From contig JAPLWY010000067.1 of NCBI GenBank assembly GCA_026396355.1, positions 7,552-18,938 of the forward strand: a stretch of 11,387 bases of DNA, in the 5' to 3' direction. The position numbers were made by a program, and so were the translations under genes. Below the pieces are notes generated by a model, which saw nothing but the letters and a program-made list of their open reading frames with translations, made no database searches and was not told the DNA's origin. The DNA is from Microcaldota archaeon. GTDB lineage: Archaea; Micrarchaeota; Micrarchaeia; Anstonellales; Anstonellaceae. Positions 10,985 through 11,387 of this stretch are shown piece by piece; the first letter of the stretch is position 1, and every line of letters starts with the position of its first letter.

Positions 10985-11387
10985 ATGATTTACAAGAAAC
11001 TCAACGTGAGCCTCAACCCATACCAGATGTACATGCTGGTCAACCGCGAATTCCGCGAGTCCTTCCTGCTCGAATCGCTCGAGGGCACCGAGAGGCTGGC
11101 AAGGTTCTCCTTCATCGGCTTTGACCCCAAAAAGCACGTGTCCGCCATCGGGAACACCGTGAGCGTGGACGGCGTGCCCTCTGAAGAAAAACAGCCCATC
11201 CGGGCGCTTGCAAGGGAAATCCCTCCCCGCCAGATGGAGATGGAAGGGTTTGTGGGCGGCGCGGTCGGCTATTTCTCATACGATTATGCAAGGAGCCTGG
11301 AGAAACTCCCTTCCAAGAACAAGGACGAGCTTGGCTTTCCGGACTTCGAGTTTGGCATATTTGACGACTGCGTGATATACGACCACC
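10985..11387 (+). CDS. trpE: Anthranilate synthase component I (TrpE), N-terminal part
   Basis: TrpE converts chorismate and ammonia (from glutamine via TrpG) to anthranilate, the first step of tryptophan synthesis. The 134 visible codons cover the N-terminal domain. They include NPYQMYMLVNREFRESFLLE (about 11-30), the SLEGTERLARFSFIGFDP block (about 32-49) whose LLES...RFSFIG sequence resembles the inhibitor-binding region of the family, and FVGGAVGYFSYDYARSLEKL (about 91-110). ATG 10985 follows AAGGTG (10973-10978) at good spacing. The catalytic chorismate-binding domain is cut off by the window end. PabB, a close paralogue, is possible, but the LLES motif and the ACT-regulator neighbour favour TrpE. 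Confidence 0.9.
   Translation, partial: MIYKKLNVSLNPYQMYMLVNREFRESFLLESLEGTERLARFSFIGFDPKKHVSAIGNTVSVDGVPSEEKQPIRALAREIPPRQMEMEGFVGGAVGYFSYDYARSLEKLPSKNKDELGFPDFEFGIFDDCVIYDH

Overview
The window is archaeal. It carries most of an spc-type ribosomal protein operon in the archaeal gene order, including proteins bacteria lack (eS4, eL32, eL19), aIF1 and the RNase P subunit Rnp1. Archaeal TATA-like boxes, GGTGA-type Shine-Dalgarno sites and a tRNA with a non-anticodon intron agree with this. Short intergenic gaps, minimal proteins and the odd tRNA intron would fit an uncultured DPANN-type lineage such as Micrarchaeota or Diapherotrites, but that placement is inference. The ribosomal part looks a little above 50% GC by eye; the orphan gene at 7887-8867 is visibly more AT-rich.

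Region 1 (1-7528, all +): a lysine-rich tail of an upstream ribosomal gene, then aIF1, Rnp1, uS17, uL14, uL24, eS4, uL5, uS14, uS8, uL6, eL32, eL19, uL18, uS5, uL30 and uL15. Gaps are mostly 5-30 nt, or the genes overlap. Two genes depart from the family norm. uL14 lacks about 33 conserved residues through an in-frame deletion. uL18 is split by one extra C in a run of six.

Region 2 (7529-7876, +): an oligo-T stretch closes the operon. A TATA-like box follows, then about 140 nt with four strong stem-loops, each with a 4-nt loop closed by C-G. A tRNA-Thr(CGT) gene begins 1 nt after the last hairpin. A 42-nt insert in its T-loop fits an archaeal intron at position 59/60, with a near-canonical bulge-helix-bulge.

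Region 3 (7887-10890, all -): an unrecognised 326-residue protein, a 187-nt gap with confusing overlapping short frames, an ArsB/NhaD/YbiR-type membrane permease, and an archaeal HTH-ACT amino-acid-metabolism regulator (COG2150-like). The permease and regulator have TATA-like boxes so close to their start codons that leaderless transcription is likely.

Region 4 (10891-11387): a 94-nt divergent promoter region and the start of trpE on +. A perfect 11-nt palindrome lies right after the trpE TATA box. Together with the ACT-domain regulator transcribed the other way, it suggests local control of tryptophan synthesis.

The strongest candidates for something undescribed are the hairpin-array leader joined to the T-loop-intron tRNA, and the shortened uL14.
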